From: Merdiplasma sp905207905
GTDB taxonomy: Bacteria > Bacillota > Clostridia > Lachnospirales > Lachnospiraceae
DNA: 64,000 nt
Direction: 5' to 3'
NCBI GenBank assembly: GCA_902475025.1
Contig: CABRXX010000002.1
Coordinates: 33,266-97,265 of the forward strand
Part shown: positions 25,490 to 33,843 of the stretch, one piece after another
How positions within the stretch are numbered: position 1 is the first letter of the stretch
How the letters are laid out: each line of letters opens with the position of its first letter
Notes under the pieces: model-generated
What the model saw: the letters and a program-made list of their open reading frames with translations, nothing else
The model's database searches: none
What the model was told of the DNA's origin: nothing
Program-made: the position numbers and the translations under genes

Positions 25490-27066
25490 CAGTATCCCAC
25501 CTTTGACATCACATGGATATCCTCCGGGAAGAATGTCAGGCCGACCTCCTGACCTTCCTTGGAATAATCCGTTGTATGGATTTTCAGCTCCCGCCCGGTA
25601 GTCCAGAAGGTAATTTTATAAATTCCCTCCTTTACCGTCTCCGGTTCAAAGTCATAGTCCACGCTGAGATCTACGCTCTGATTCTCGTCGCTTAACTTCC
25701 AGGCCTGAGCATTGGCCCAGGTTTTCAGATCCGTATCCAGAGCTTGGGACTCTAAAATCTCGTCCACTGTTTTCTGGAAATTAAAGGCCATCACTGCCTC
25801 ATTGGCCTTCTCATTTTTCACAAAGGGCTGATCTACCACAAAAATGGTGCGCTCAATGCTGGTTCCGTTGGCTGTAGTGAAGGTAACGGGATACTGTCCC
25901 TCCTCTCTGGACACCTGATATTCCACCTTGGCAATGGAGACGTACTCTTCATCTTCCACCCTCCAGGCCTGAGCGTTGGACAGGGCAATCACCTCTTTGT
26001 CGTCCAGATTCTCTACATCGTCCACATCCACATAGAAATTGTTGGCGCTGATCTTTTCCTTCCCGTCTGCGCTGGTCACATCCTGATTCCGGATGACCCG
26101 CATGTATACGGAAACGCTGGTACCAGGCACTGTCTCCACAATGATCTCATAGTGGACGCCCTTAAAGAGTACACTCAGTACCTCTCCAGTCAGTTTCCCC
26201 TCTTTCACATCCACAATGTCGATATCCTCGGGACGGATCACCACATCCACTGCCTCCCGCTCTTTAAATCCAAAGTCAACGCACTCAAACACTTTATCAT
26301 CAAACTGAACCTGATAGTCCTCCAGCATAACTCCCGGGATAATGTTGCTCTCCCCAATGAAATTAGCCACAAACCGGTTGGCAGGCTCATTGTAAATATC
26401 CTCCGGAGAGCCTACCTGCTGGATCTCTCCATTGTTCATCACCACGATCTTATCGGACATGGTCAAAGCCTCCTCCTGATCATGGGTCACAAAAATGAAG
26501 GTAATCCCCACCTCCTGCTGAATCCGCTTCAGCTCATACTGCATCTCCTTCCTCAATTTCAAATCCAGAGCTGCCAGAGGCTCATCCAAAAGCAGCACCT
26601 TCGGCTCATTCACCAGGGCTCTTGCAATCGCCACTCTCTGCTGCTGGCCGCCGGAAAGCAGGGTGGTATTTTTCTTCTCATACCCCTCCAGACCGATCAG
26701 CTTCAGCATCTTCATCACTTTCTGATCAATGATGTCCTTGCTCACCTTTTTTAACTTCAGGCCAAAAGCGATATTCTCATACACATTCAGATGGGGAAAC
26801 AGGGCATACTTCTGAAATACCGTATTCAGTTCCCGCTCATAGGGAGGTTTTTTACTGATCTCCTCCCCATCGAAGATCACCTGGCCCTCGTCTGCGTCCA
26901 GAAAACCTCCCAGGATCCGCAGCAGAGTGGTTTTTCCACAGCCACTGGGCCCAAGCAGCGTTACAAATTCCTTTTCATAAATGTCCAGATTGATTCCCTT
27001 CAGAATAATCTGGCCGTCAAAGTTTTTCACAATATTGCGAAACTCTATGATTTTTTTCTCTTCCAT
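25489..27066 (-). CDS. potA: Polyamine ABC transporter ATPase PotA with Ig-like insertion
   Basis: The start at 27066 follows AAAGGG. Residues 1-240 are a standard ATPase with Walker A GPSGCGKT (39-46), signature LSGGQQQR (137-144) and Walker B VLLLDEPLAALD (157-168). Residues 244-325 begin the TOBE domain, and the usual PotA ending (VGLTFFPEDIHVM) is at residues 508-520. Between them lie about 165 extra residues with two repeats, at about 337-412 and 425-490, each with an NAQAW motif, and the first with YPVTFTTANGTS. Such segments look like bacterial surface Ig-like domains. At 525 residues the protein is about 150 longer than usual PotA. It sits between the XRE-cupin regulator (14-bp gap) and potB (1-bp overlap). 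Confidence 0.93.
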   Translation of the reverse strand: MEEKKIIEFRNIVKNFDGQIILKGINLDIYEKEFVTLLGPSGCGKTTLLRILGGFLDADEGQVIFDGEEISKKPPYERELNTVFQKYALFPHLNVYENIAFGLKLKKVSKDIIDQKVMKMLKLIGLEGYEKKNTTLLSGGQQQRVAIARALVNEPKVLLLDEPLAALDLKLRKEMQYELKRIQQEVGITFIFVTHDQEEALTMSDKIVVMNNGEIQQVGSPEDIYNEPANRFVANFIGESNIIPGVMLEDYQVQFDDKVFECVDFGFKEREAVDVVIRPEDIDIVDVKEGKLTGEVLSVLFKGVHYEIIVETVPGTSVSVYMRVIRNQDVTSADGKEKISANNFYVDVDDVENLDDKEVIALSNAQAWRVEDEEYVSIAKVEYQVSREEGQYPVTFTTANGTSIERTIFVVDQPFVKNEKANEAVMAFNFQKTVDEILESQALDTDLKTWANAQAWKLSDENQSVDLSVDYDFEPETVKEGIYKITFWTTGRELKIHTTDYSKEGQEVGLTFFPEDIHVMSKVGY

Positions 27067-27080
27067 CTCATATCCCTTTC

Positions 27081-27617
27081 TCAGAACATGGGGGGCGTAG
27101 TGATCCACAGCACTCTTGCCTCACTGTTCCCGTGATTATACAGGTAATGGCTGGCCCTTCCATCCATGTAGAAGGTCTCCCCTGTCTTTGCCTTATACTT
27201 TTTATTTCCCCGCACAATAGTGACCGCGCCTTTCAGCACATATCCGAACTCTTCTCCCTGGAAGGCCACCATCTCCTGACTTCTCTTATGAGGGTACAGC
27301 GTCAGTAAGATGGGCTCCATCTGATTTTTCTGTGCATTAGGGATCACCCACTGTATCCTGTAATCTTCCTTCTCGTCTACAAAGAAATCCTCTGTGGGAA
27401 ATACAATCTGTTTTTCTTCCTCCTCATGGAAAAAGTCCGACAGATTACTGCCAAGGGCTTCCAGAATATCCTCCAGAGTGGCGATACTGGGGGTCGTAAG
27501 ATTCCGCTCCACCTGAGATAAGAATCCCTTGGTCAGCTCACTTCGAGACGCCAGATCTCCCAGCGTCAGATCATTCTGCAGGCGAAGCTCCTTGAGCTTC
27601 TTGCCGATATCCACCAT
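27081..27617 (-). CDS. XRE-cupin transcriptional regulator (PuuR-like) of the polyamine operon
   Basis: The 178-residue protein starts at 27617 behind GGGAGGTG. Residues 5-62 are a helix-turn-helix (LTLGDLASRSELTKGFLSQV) and residues 105-175 a cupin sensor (GEEFGYVLKGAVTIV, GETFYMDGRASHYL). PuuR-type proteins sense polyamines. It is the first gene of the pot operon and has paired operator-like dyads upstream, so it likely controls itself and the transporter in response to polyamine level. Confidence 0.92.
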   Translation of the reverse strand: MVDIGKKLKELRLQNDLTLGDLASRSELTKGFLSQVERNLTTPSIATLEDILEALGSNLSDFFHEEEEKQIVFPTEDFFVDEKEDYRIQWVIPNAQKNQMEPILLTLYPHKRSQEMVAFQGEEFGYVLKGAVTIVRGNKKYKAKTGETFYMDGRASHYLYNHGNSEARVLWITTPPMF

Positions 27618-27628
27618 CACACCTCCCT

Positions 27629-27697
27629 GTTTAACTTCATTAAACTTTTTGTTGTATAGTTCTTCTTTTCCCTTTATTTTGTTTAATATTATTAAAC
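27629..27697 (-). promoter_or_regulatory. Paired GTTTAA-N5-TTAAAC operators of the polyamine operon
   Basis: Two 17-bp dyads share the half-sites GTTTAA and TTAAAC with five bases between them: 27629-27645 and 27681-27697. The second is perfectly palindromic. Their starts are 52 bp apart, about five helical turns, placing them on the same face of the DNA. The first overlaps the leader just before the regulator start. A TATACA box (27653-27658 on the minus strand) lies between them. No good -35 is visible. Confidence 0.65.
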
Positions 27698-27757
27698 TTA
27701 AAGTTAAAAAGAAACAAACAGATATAATTATACATATTTTTATAAGAAAATCAATAG

Positions 27758-27813
27758 AAAAATCTCTCACAGGCTCTTTTTCTGTTTTGCTCAGAAGCCT
27801 GTGAGAGATTTTT
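27758..27813. terminator. Strong hairpin with 18-bp stem upstream of the polyamine operon
   Basis: Perfect arms 27758-27775 and 27796-27813 (core TCTCTCACAGGCT) surround a 20-base loop, with T runs on both strands. With the hairpin at 27844-27901 it insulates the pot operon from transcription coming from the AAA+ gene. Confidence 0.8.
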
Positions 27814-27843
27814 ACTTTGAAATTAAAGGGGATGCTGCAAAAT

Positions 27844-27901
27844 AATAACTCCGGCGGATTTTCGGAGAAACATCACCCGAAAAGATACCGCCGGAGTTAT
27901 T
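27844..27901 (-). terminator. Terminator hairpin of the TPR-AAA+ gene
   Basis: Arms AATAACTCCGGCGG (27844-27857) and its inverse (27888-27901) pair perfectly, with a second inner stem (TTTTCGG with CCGAAAA). It begins 2 bp after the stop codon on the minus strand and is followed by ATTATTTTGC. The downstream flank GGATGCTGCAAAATAA resembles sequence around the pyridoxal kinase gene. Confidence 0.8.
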
Positions 27902-27902
27902 T

Positions 27903-30542
27903 TTATCTAAAATCTTTTTCCTGAAGAACAATGCAGTTGTTCTCATCATAACGGCTTCTTCCGGCTGTGAGCTTCCGGAAGAACTTGTTGGATTTATGTA
28001 TTGCCCGATCCACCAGCTCAATCACATTGGTGATGGAGATGGCTTCTCCCTGGGCAGCCACTGCACCGATGCGCTCATACAGAGATTCTGCCGCAGCATC
28101 GCTGAATACGTAATCCTGATCCCCTGCATAGATCTCGCCAAAATTCACCAGCTCATCGATGGTGAATACAGGGATAAAGATCTGCGCCGTAAACTTCATG
28201 GTAAATCTGGGATGACGCATCAGAAGATCATGAAGGTATTTCTGCTCATCCTCCAGAATAATGATCAGTCCGTCTGTGCGGAATTCCATCGCTGTGGTAA
28301 GCTGATCCACCACGCCGTCCTCCAGATCTCCCGCCTCCTCAATAATCAAAGTGCCTCCTGCGATCTTCGCTATGGTGGAGGCAATATCCTTCCGGTTAAA
28401 GTCAGAAGCATAAATCTTAGCCATCTTCACAAACTGATTACCCTTTTCCTGGGCAATGGCTTTTGCAAGCCCGGTGGCAATGGTGGTCTTTCCGCATCCA
28501 TGGCCTCCGAAAATCAGCACGTTCCCGGTTCTTGAGGTCCGATCCTCTCCCTTCTGCCCTGCCTGAAGAATGGCAGAAGCGATCTGGGACTCCATATTCT
28601 GGATCTCAAGGAAGCCCGCAAACAAATCCCGCTGATAATCTTTCAGTCTTGGGCCGTTCCCATAAGAGGGCTGCCCCTTCCGCTGACGCTTTCCTGCCGG
28701 TCTCTCCATCCGGCTTACCTTACTGGAATCCTGAGTTTTCTGAGGCTGTCCTTCCAAAGGCCGCTCCGCCCCGGACTCTTCTGTGAAACTCTGAGTCCTT
28801 GGATTTTCCTCTCCCGGCATGGGAGCCATTTCTGGCGGTACCGTCCCTGCCGTTTCCGTCCTTTGGCACGTTCCTGGCCGGCCCTGTTTTGGAAAGCGCT
28901 CTACTTCTGCCTGGCCTTTTTCCGGCTCCTGCTCCTCCGTCTGGAAATTCACCCTTCTACCGTCCTCGTCCAAGCCAAAAGAAGCATGGATCTCTGCAAT
29001 CTCATCTGTGGGAATTCTTCTGGTCTTGGCTGTGGCCAGATCCTCAAAAGTCTCTTTACTCTCCTTTGCATTCCCGGTCTCTAGTGTCTCCTCCATTCCT
29101 GGAAGTTCCTCCATCTCAGCCATCTGTCCAAGTCTCTCTACTGCGCTGCCCACGCCTTTGGCCACGGCCTCCGCTATACTCTCTTTTTCAGGAGCCTCCG
29201 GTTCCTTTTTCACTTCCACACCCATTCCTATCAGGGCTTCATCCATAGCGGAAACCACACCATTGGCAGGCGCCTTGATACCTGCCGCAGCTTTGGCAGC
29301 TGCCTCACGCACCGCATCTCCCCGCTCTCCCATGGAAAGAAGAATATCATCAATGGAAAGCTTCCCTGCTGACGGTTTCCCGGTCTTAGCCTGGAACTGC
29401 ATTCTGGAAGGCATCTTAAGCGACGGCTCATCCTCTTTTGAGTCCATCCCGGCTTCCTGCTCCTGCTTGGACTGCTGAATCACCGAATCCTCCGGATCCG
29501 GCATGTCGGATTCTTCCCTGCGTCCGCCTACGCCGTAGATGATCTCCCGCATGCTCTTTACCAGCTCAGTCTGAAGATCCTGGGTATTATATTTATTCAA
29601 TTCCTCGTCAAATTCTTTCGCATCCTTCACCGGCTCATCAAAGGGACTTCCTGCCGCCTCGTCGGCTTCCTGACCGTCTGCCTCTGCCTTATCAGCGCCC
29701 TGTCTGGATACTTCCGCTTCATCTGTATCCTGGTCAGCCGTTTCTGCTCTGTCTTCTTTCTTTCCTTCAGAGGGAGACGACTCCTCCTGCCTGGTCTGAG
29801 CCACAGACTGAGCGATCTCTTTCTGGGCATCCTCCAGAATCGTCTCCGCCAGCTTATCCTCTGTGGTCTCCACAATCTGTTTTTCCTGGCCAAGTCTGGT
29901 CTCGTCCTCGTACCCTTCCGGAGCTGCCTCATCAAACCGATGATCATAAATCTCCTGCTGCTTGGGAGTAAGAGCCGTATAGCGGCGTTTCAGCTCCAGC
30001 GCCTTAATCACATATTTCCCGCTGTGGAACCACAGCACCAGATCATCGCAGGCCGCCAGACATTCCGGGATCCGGTCTGCCTGCTGATACAGCTTTGCCA
30101 GCTCATAGGCCCATTTTTCTGTATATTCCTGACTTAAATATTCCTTCAGAATATCAATCTGCTCATCCAGGGAAGAACCTCTTCCCTTATAAATCTTATA
30201 TTTCAAAATGTATTTATTATTATCATGAGGTGCTGCCTGGACATACTCCGAATAGTATTCAATGGCTTCATCAAACTGCTTTAATTGAATGGTCACTTCC
30301 ACCAGCCGGTAAAGGATCGCCCGTCCCACCGGCGAGCGGCGGTATGCCCGCAAAAGCAGCGCCTTACTGTCCTCATACCGATGATCTGCCTCATATATTT
30401 CGCTGATCATACAGAGTGTGCGGACGTTTCTCACTCTTCTCCAGTCAATGGTATCCGCAGCCTTGGCAGCCTCACTGTAATTTCCCTGACTGACGTATGC
30501 GTCAATTTCCTCTAATCTCAGGTTGTATTCATTCTTATCCAC
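27903..30542 (-). CDS. TPR-repeat protein with C-terminal AAA+ ATPase domain
   Basis: A GTG start at 30542 is preferred: GAGG lies 8 bp upstream, and the more upstream ATG (30608) falls inside a repeat element with no ribosome site. The 879-residue product has tetratricopeptide-like helices (residues about 1-200), an acidic, Gln/Glu-rich, poorly structured middle (about 220-610), and a C-terminal AAA+ domain with Walker A FGGHGCGKTT, Walker B-like GGTLIIEEAGD and a sensor region. The ATPase resembles the CbbX/SpoVK group of AAA+ remodellers. It has no signal peptide or membrane segment and no operon partner. The function is unknown; a scaffold-plus-remodelling role is only inferred. Confidence 0.82.
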   Translation of the reverse strand: MDKNEYNLRLEEIDAYVSQGNYSEAAKAADTIDWRRVRNVRTLCMISEIYEADHRYEDSKALLLRAYRRSPVGRAILYRLVEVTIQLKQFDEAIEYYSEYVQAAPHDNNKYILKYKIYKGRGSSLDEQIDILKEYLSQEYTEKWAYELAKLYQQADRIPECLAACDDLVLWFHSGKYVIKALELKRRYTALTPKQQEIYDHRFDEAAPEGYEDETRLGQEKQIVETTEDKLAETILEDAQKEIAQSVAQTRQEESSPSEGKKEDRAETADQDTDEAEVSRQGADKAEADGQEADEAAGSPFDEPVKDAKEFDEELNKYNTQDLQTELVKSMREIIYGVGGRREESDMPDPEDSVIQQSKQEQEAGMDSKEDEPSLKMPSRMQFQAKTGKPSAGKLSIDDILLSMGERGDAVREAAAKAAAGIKAPANGVVSAMDEALIGMGVEVKKEPEAPEKESIAEAVAKGVGSAVERLGQMAEMEELPGMEETLETGNAKESKETFEDLATAKTRRIPTDEIAEIHASFGLDEDGRRVNFQTEEQEPEKGQAEVERFPKQGRPGTCQRTETAGTVPPEMAPMPGEENPRTQSFTEESGAERPLEGQPQKTQDSSKVSRMERPAGKRQRKGQPSYGNGPRLKDYQRDLFAGFLEIQNMESQIASAILQAGQKGEDRTSRTGNVLIFGGHGCGKTTIATGLAKAIAQEKGNQFVKMAKIYASDFNRKDIASTIAKIAGGTLIIEEAGDLEDGVVDQLTTAMEFRTDGLIIILEDEQKYLHDLLMRHPRFTMKFTAQIFIPVFTIDELVNFGEIYAGDQDYVFSDAAAESLYERIGAVAAQGEAISITNVIELVDRAIHKSNKFFRKLTAGRSRYDENNCIVLQEKDFR

Positions 30543-30573
30543 TTTTGTCACCTCATATCTGCAATTTGCAAAG

Positions 30574-30719
30574 TGTAAACGTAACCGTTCGGCCATATAC
30601 AAAGCCATAAAAATCTGAGCTCAAACTGGTTTGAAAACAAAACTTTTGCGCACCTTGTATATGATGTTCAGCCATAACAGTCCATTCGAGCTGTTATGGC
30701 TGAACGGTTACGTATAAAC
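30574..30719. repeat. Inverted-repeat element with CGTAACCGTTC ends
   Basis: The sequence GTAAACGTAACCGTTCGGCCATA (30574-30596) recurs inverted at 30693-30715 with few differences. Inside lies a perfect 15-bp hairpin (GTTCAGCCATAACAG at 30666-30680 with 30691-30705). The unit of about 145 bp looks like a small non-coding mobile repeat (MITE- or REP-like). It lies in the 375-bp gap 30543-30917, whose remainder shows no gene. Confidence 0.6.
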
Positions 30720-30917
30720 CTTATTTTAGTCTACCATACCTCAATCATCATGTCTATGAATTTCTTCTTATTTCCTGTCCGTAAAACCCTAAAAGCCCTG
30801 GAAATCCTGGATTTTTTCCCCAGAGTCCGCCTCTGTTTCCTGCTTTGCTGTAAAAAATGCAGCAGTTCATCCACAGCAACCAAAATTGGCTGTCATTCAA
30901 ACTTCCGGTTTTCCTGC

Positions 30918-32354
30918 TTATTTCTTATATGTTCTCCAGGAGAACAGAATCAGCACCGGAAACAGCTCCAGCCTGCCGGCCAGCATATCAAAAGTGAGAA
31001 CAATCTTGGAAAAATCTGACAGCACCCCGAAGTTGGCCGCAGGCCCTACTGCCGAGAGACCTGGTCCAATATTATTCAGCGTAGCCGCCACTGCGGTAAA
31101 ATTGGTGGTCATGTCAAAATTATCCAGAGACACCAGCAGAACAGAAATCACAAATACCGCCAAATAGGCCATAATAAACACATTGGTAGCCCGAAGCACC
31201 GCGTGCTCCAGCTGTTTTCCCTCCACCTTAATCTTCCGAACCGTGTTGGGATGGACAAACGTATAAAGTTCTTTCGTAACGGTCTTCAGCATAATCACCA
31301 CTCTGGAAACCTTAATGCCGCCTCCCGTACTGCCTGCGCAGGCGCCGATAAACATCAGCAGCACCAAAATGGATTTGGAGAAAGACGGCCACAGATCAAA
31401 GTCCGCAGTGGAGTAACCAGTGGTAGTAATAATAGAACCCACCTGAAACGCCGCATCCTTCAGAGCGGTTCCCGTCCCCTGATACATCCCCCGGATATTC
31501 CAGGTAATCAGTAAAATGGACGCTCCGATGATGCCCAAATAGGCAAACACTTCGCTGCAGTTTCGGATCTCTTTCCATTTCTTTTTATAGATCAGATAAT
31601 ACAGATTAAAATTCACGCCGAACAGGATCATAAATACCGTAACAACCACCTGCAGATAGGTGGAATATCCTGCCATACTGTCATTTTTAATACCGAATCC
31701 TCCCGTTCCGGCGGTGCCGAAGGCAATGGTAAGAGAATCAAATACAGGCATTCCTCCTGCCAGCAATAATATAATCTCCGCCACCGTAATCACCAGGTAC
31801 ATCACATACAGGGTCATGGCCGTGCTCCTCACTCTGGGAACCAGCTTCTTCACAGAGGGGCCCGGACTTTCTGCCTTCATCAGGTACATATTGCTGCCTC
31901 CCGCCAAAGGCAGAATCGCAATCACAAACACCAGCACCCCCATGCCGCCGATCCAGTGGGTAAAGCTTCTCCAGAACAGCAGGCACTTGGGCAAAGCCTC
32001 CACATCGGAAAGGATGCTGGCTCCTGTGGTGGTAAAACCGGATACTGTCTCAAACATGGCGTCCACCATGGAAGGAATGTAACCGGAAAATACAAAGGGC
32101 AGCGCCCCAAAAAAGCTCAGCACCAGCCAGGACAATGCTACGATTACAAAACCCTCCCTGGCATAAATCTGCATCCGCTTCGGTTTCCTGTGCGTAATCA
32201 AAAGCCCCAGTGCCAGGCACAAACCGGCTGCCGCCAACAGGCTGGACGCAGCCTCCTCCTGATAGAGCAGTCCGGTAACCCAGGCAGGCAGAAGAAAAAA
32301 CGCCTCAAAATTTAAAATCCAGCCCAAAACATACAAGATCATTCTATAATTCAT
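30918..32354 (-). CDS. trkH: Potassium uptake protein TrkH
   Basis: The 478-residue membrane protein has the four-fold M1-P-M2 layout of the Trk/Ktr channel family, with filter-type loops at TVSGFTTTGASIL, TAGTGGFGIKND, ITTTGYSTADFD and NNIGPGLSAVG. It conducts K+ across the membrane. Its start lies 9 bp after the stop of trkA on the same strand, so both subunits come from one operon. Confidence 0.95.
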   Translation of the reverse strand: MNYRMILYVLGWILNFEAFFLLPAWVTGLLYQEEAASSLLAAAGLCLALGLLITHRKPKRMQIYAREGFVIVALSWLVLSFFGALPFVFSGYIPSMVDAMFETVSGFTTTGASILSDVEALPKCLLFWRSFTHWIGGMGVLVFVIAILPLAGGSNMYLMKAESPGPSVKKLVPRVRSTAMTLYVMYLVITVAEIILLLAGGMPVFDSLTIAFGTAGTGGFGIKNDSMAGYSTYLQVVVTVFMILFGVNFNLYYLIYKKKWKEIRNCSEVFAYLGIIGASILLITWNIRGMYQGTGTALKDAAFQVGSIITTTGYSTADFDLWPSFSKSILVLLMFIGACAGSTGGGIKVSRVVIMLKTVTKELYTFVHPNTVRKIKVEGKQLEHAVLRATNVFIMAYLAVFVISVLLVSLDNFDMTTNFTAVAATLNNIGPGLSAVGPAANFGVLSDFSKIVLTFDMLAGRLELFPVLILFSWRTYKK

Positions 32355-32363
32355 TTCCGCATC

Positions 32364-33719
32364 CTACTCAAAAATATCATTAATGTCATTCAATCCCTTT
32401 TTTGCAGTAATCACGATCACAGTGTCTCCCTCCTGCATCACATCCTTACCTCTTGGCAGAATCACCTGTCCGTTCCGGTTAATGCAGGCCACCAGGATCT
32501 CCGGTTTGATGGGAAGCTCCTGCAAAGGCATATTCATACGGCGGAAGTTGCTCCGAACCACAAATTCCAAAGCCTCCGCCTTATTGTCAATGATCCTGTG
32601 AAGGGTCTCCACATTGCTTCCAATAGAATTTTTCATTGCCCGTACATGCTGAAGAATATACTCCGCCGTAATATCTCTGGGACAGACTGTGGTGTCCAGA
32701 TCCAGGCTCTCGATCACCTCATCAAACACAAACCGGTTGATCTTGGTGACGATTTTGCGGACTCCCCGTTTCCGGGCATAAAGAGAGAGAATCACATTTT
32801 CCTCCTCAAAATTAGTCAGCGCCACAAATCCTTCCGCCTGGAGGATGCCCTCTGCCTCTAACTGCTGCTTATTGGTGGCGTCCCCATGAATAACGGCAAC
32901 TTTTGGCAAAAGCTCGCACAGCTCTTCACACCTCTCCAGCTTTTTCTCCACCAGCTTCACCTGAATTCCCGAAGCAGTAAGAATCTTGCTGAGATAGTAG
33001 GAAATCTCTCCTCCTCCTGCGATAAGCACATTTTTAACCTGATTGGTATGAAACCCGATTTTCTTAAAAAAGATAGCTTCGTCCTTGGGCGAGGCCACAA
33101 TAGAAATCACATCTCCGGCCCGCAGCATATAATCGCCTCTGGGAATCACAACCTGCCCTTCCCGCTCCACGGTACACACCAGAACATTGCATCTTAGCCT
33201 GCTGTGCATATCCACCAGATTCATCTGATCCAGAATAGAATCCCCCGGGATCTTGAACCGCAGCAACTCTACCCGTCCCTTTGAGAAGGTATCGATCTCA
33301 ATCGCAGACGGAAACTTCAGCACTCTGGCAATCTCCATGGCTGCCGCCAGCTCCTGATTGATCACCATAGCCAAACCCAGTTCTTCCTTCAAAAATCCCA
33401 ATTCACTGTTGTACTCCGGTTTTCTTACCCGGGCAATGGTCTGACAGTCACCTGCTTTTTTGGCAATGAGACAGCAAAGCAGATTCAGCTCATCCGAGCC
33501 TGTCACTGCGATCATCAGATCTGCCTGCTCAATCCCTGCTTCCATCTGAACAGAATGGCTGGCACCATTTCCCACATACCCCATAATATCATACTGATTG
33601 CAAAGATTTTCTACCACATCTTCCCGCTTATCAATAATAGTTATGTCATAGCCCTCCTGGCTTAAAACAGCCGCAAGGGTCTCTCCCACTTTTCCACAAC
33701 CTACGATTATGATCTTCAC
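32364..33719 (-). CDS. trkA: Trk potassium system regulatory subunit TrkA
   Basis: A GTG start at 33719 gives a 451-residue protein, the usual TrkA size, with GGAGG 11 bp upstream; the longer frame to 33863 would add 48 non-homologous residues. There are two RCK units. Each has a Rossmann NAD-binding domain (IIIVGCGKVGETLAAVLSQE at the start; VLIAGGGEISYYLSKIL in the middle) followed by a TrkA-C domain (RGDYMLRAGDVISIVA; RGKDVMQEGDTVIVITAK). It gates TrkH by binding nucleotides inside the cell. Confidence 0.94.
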   Translation of the reverse strand: MKIIIVGCGKVGETLAAVLSQEGYDITIIDKREDVVENLCNQYDIMGYVGNGASHSVQMEAGIEQADLMIAVTGSDELNLLCCLIAKKAGDCQTIARVRKPEYNSELGFLKEELGLAMVINQELAAAMEIARVLKFPSAIEIDTFSKGRVELLRFKIPGDSILDQMNLVDMHSRLRCNVLVCTVEREGQVVIPRGDYMLRAGDVISIVASPKDEAIFFKKIGFHTNQVKNVLIAGGGEISYYLSKILTASGIQVKLVEKKLERCEELCELLPKVAVIHGDATNKQQLEAEGILQAEGFVALTNFEEENVILSLYARKRGVRKIVTKINRFVFDEVIESLDLDTTVCPRDITAEYILQHVRAMKNSIGSNVETLHRIIDNKAEALEFVVRSNFRRMNMPLQELPIKPEILVACINRNGQVILPRGKDVMQEGDTVIVITAKKGLNDINDIFE

Positions 33720-33843
33720 TTTTCTACTTTCCTCCAAAAGAAAACAATTCATTGCTACTATACCATCTTTACTGCCATATTTCCAGTAGAAACGACAGAT
33801 TTCTGCACGCAAAATGATACCGTCGAAGCAGCCAATGGGCTTC

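Noticed and set aside
30543..30608. ATG at 30608 as the start of the TPR-AAA+ gene
   Set aside because: The extra 22 residues come from the repeat element and no ribosome site precedes that ATG, whereas a GTG at 30542 has GAGG at good spacing.
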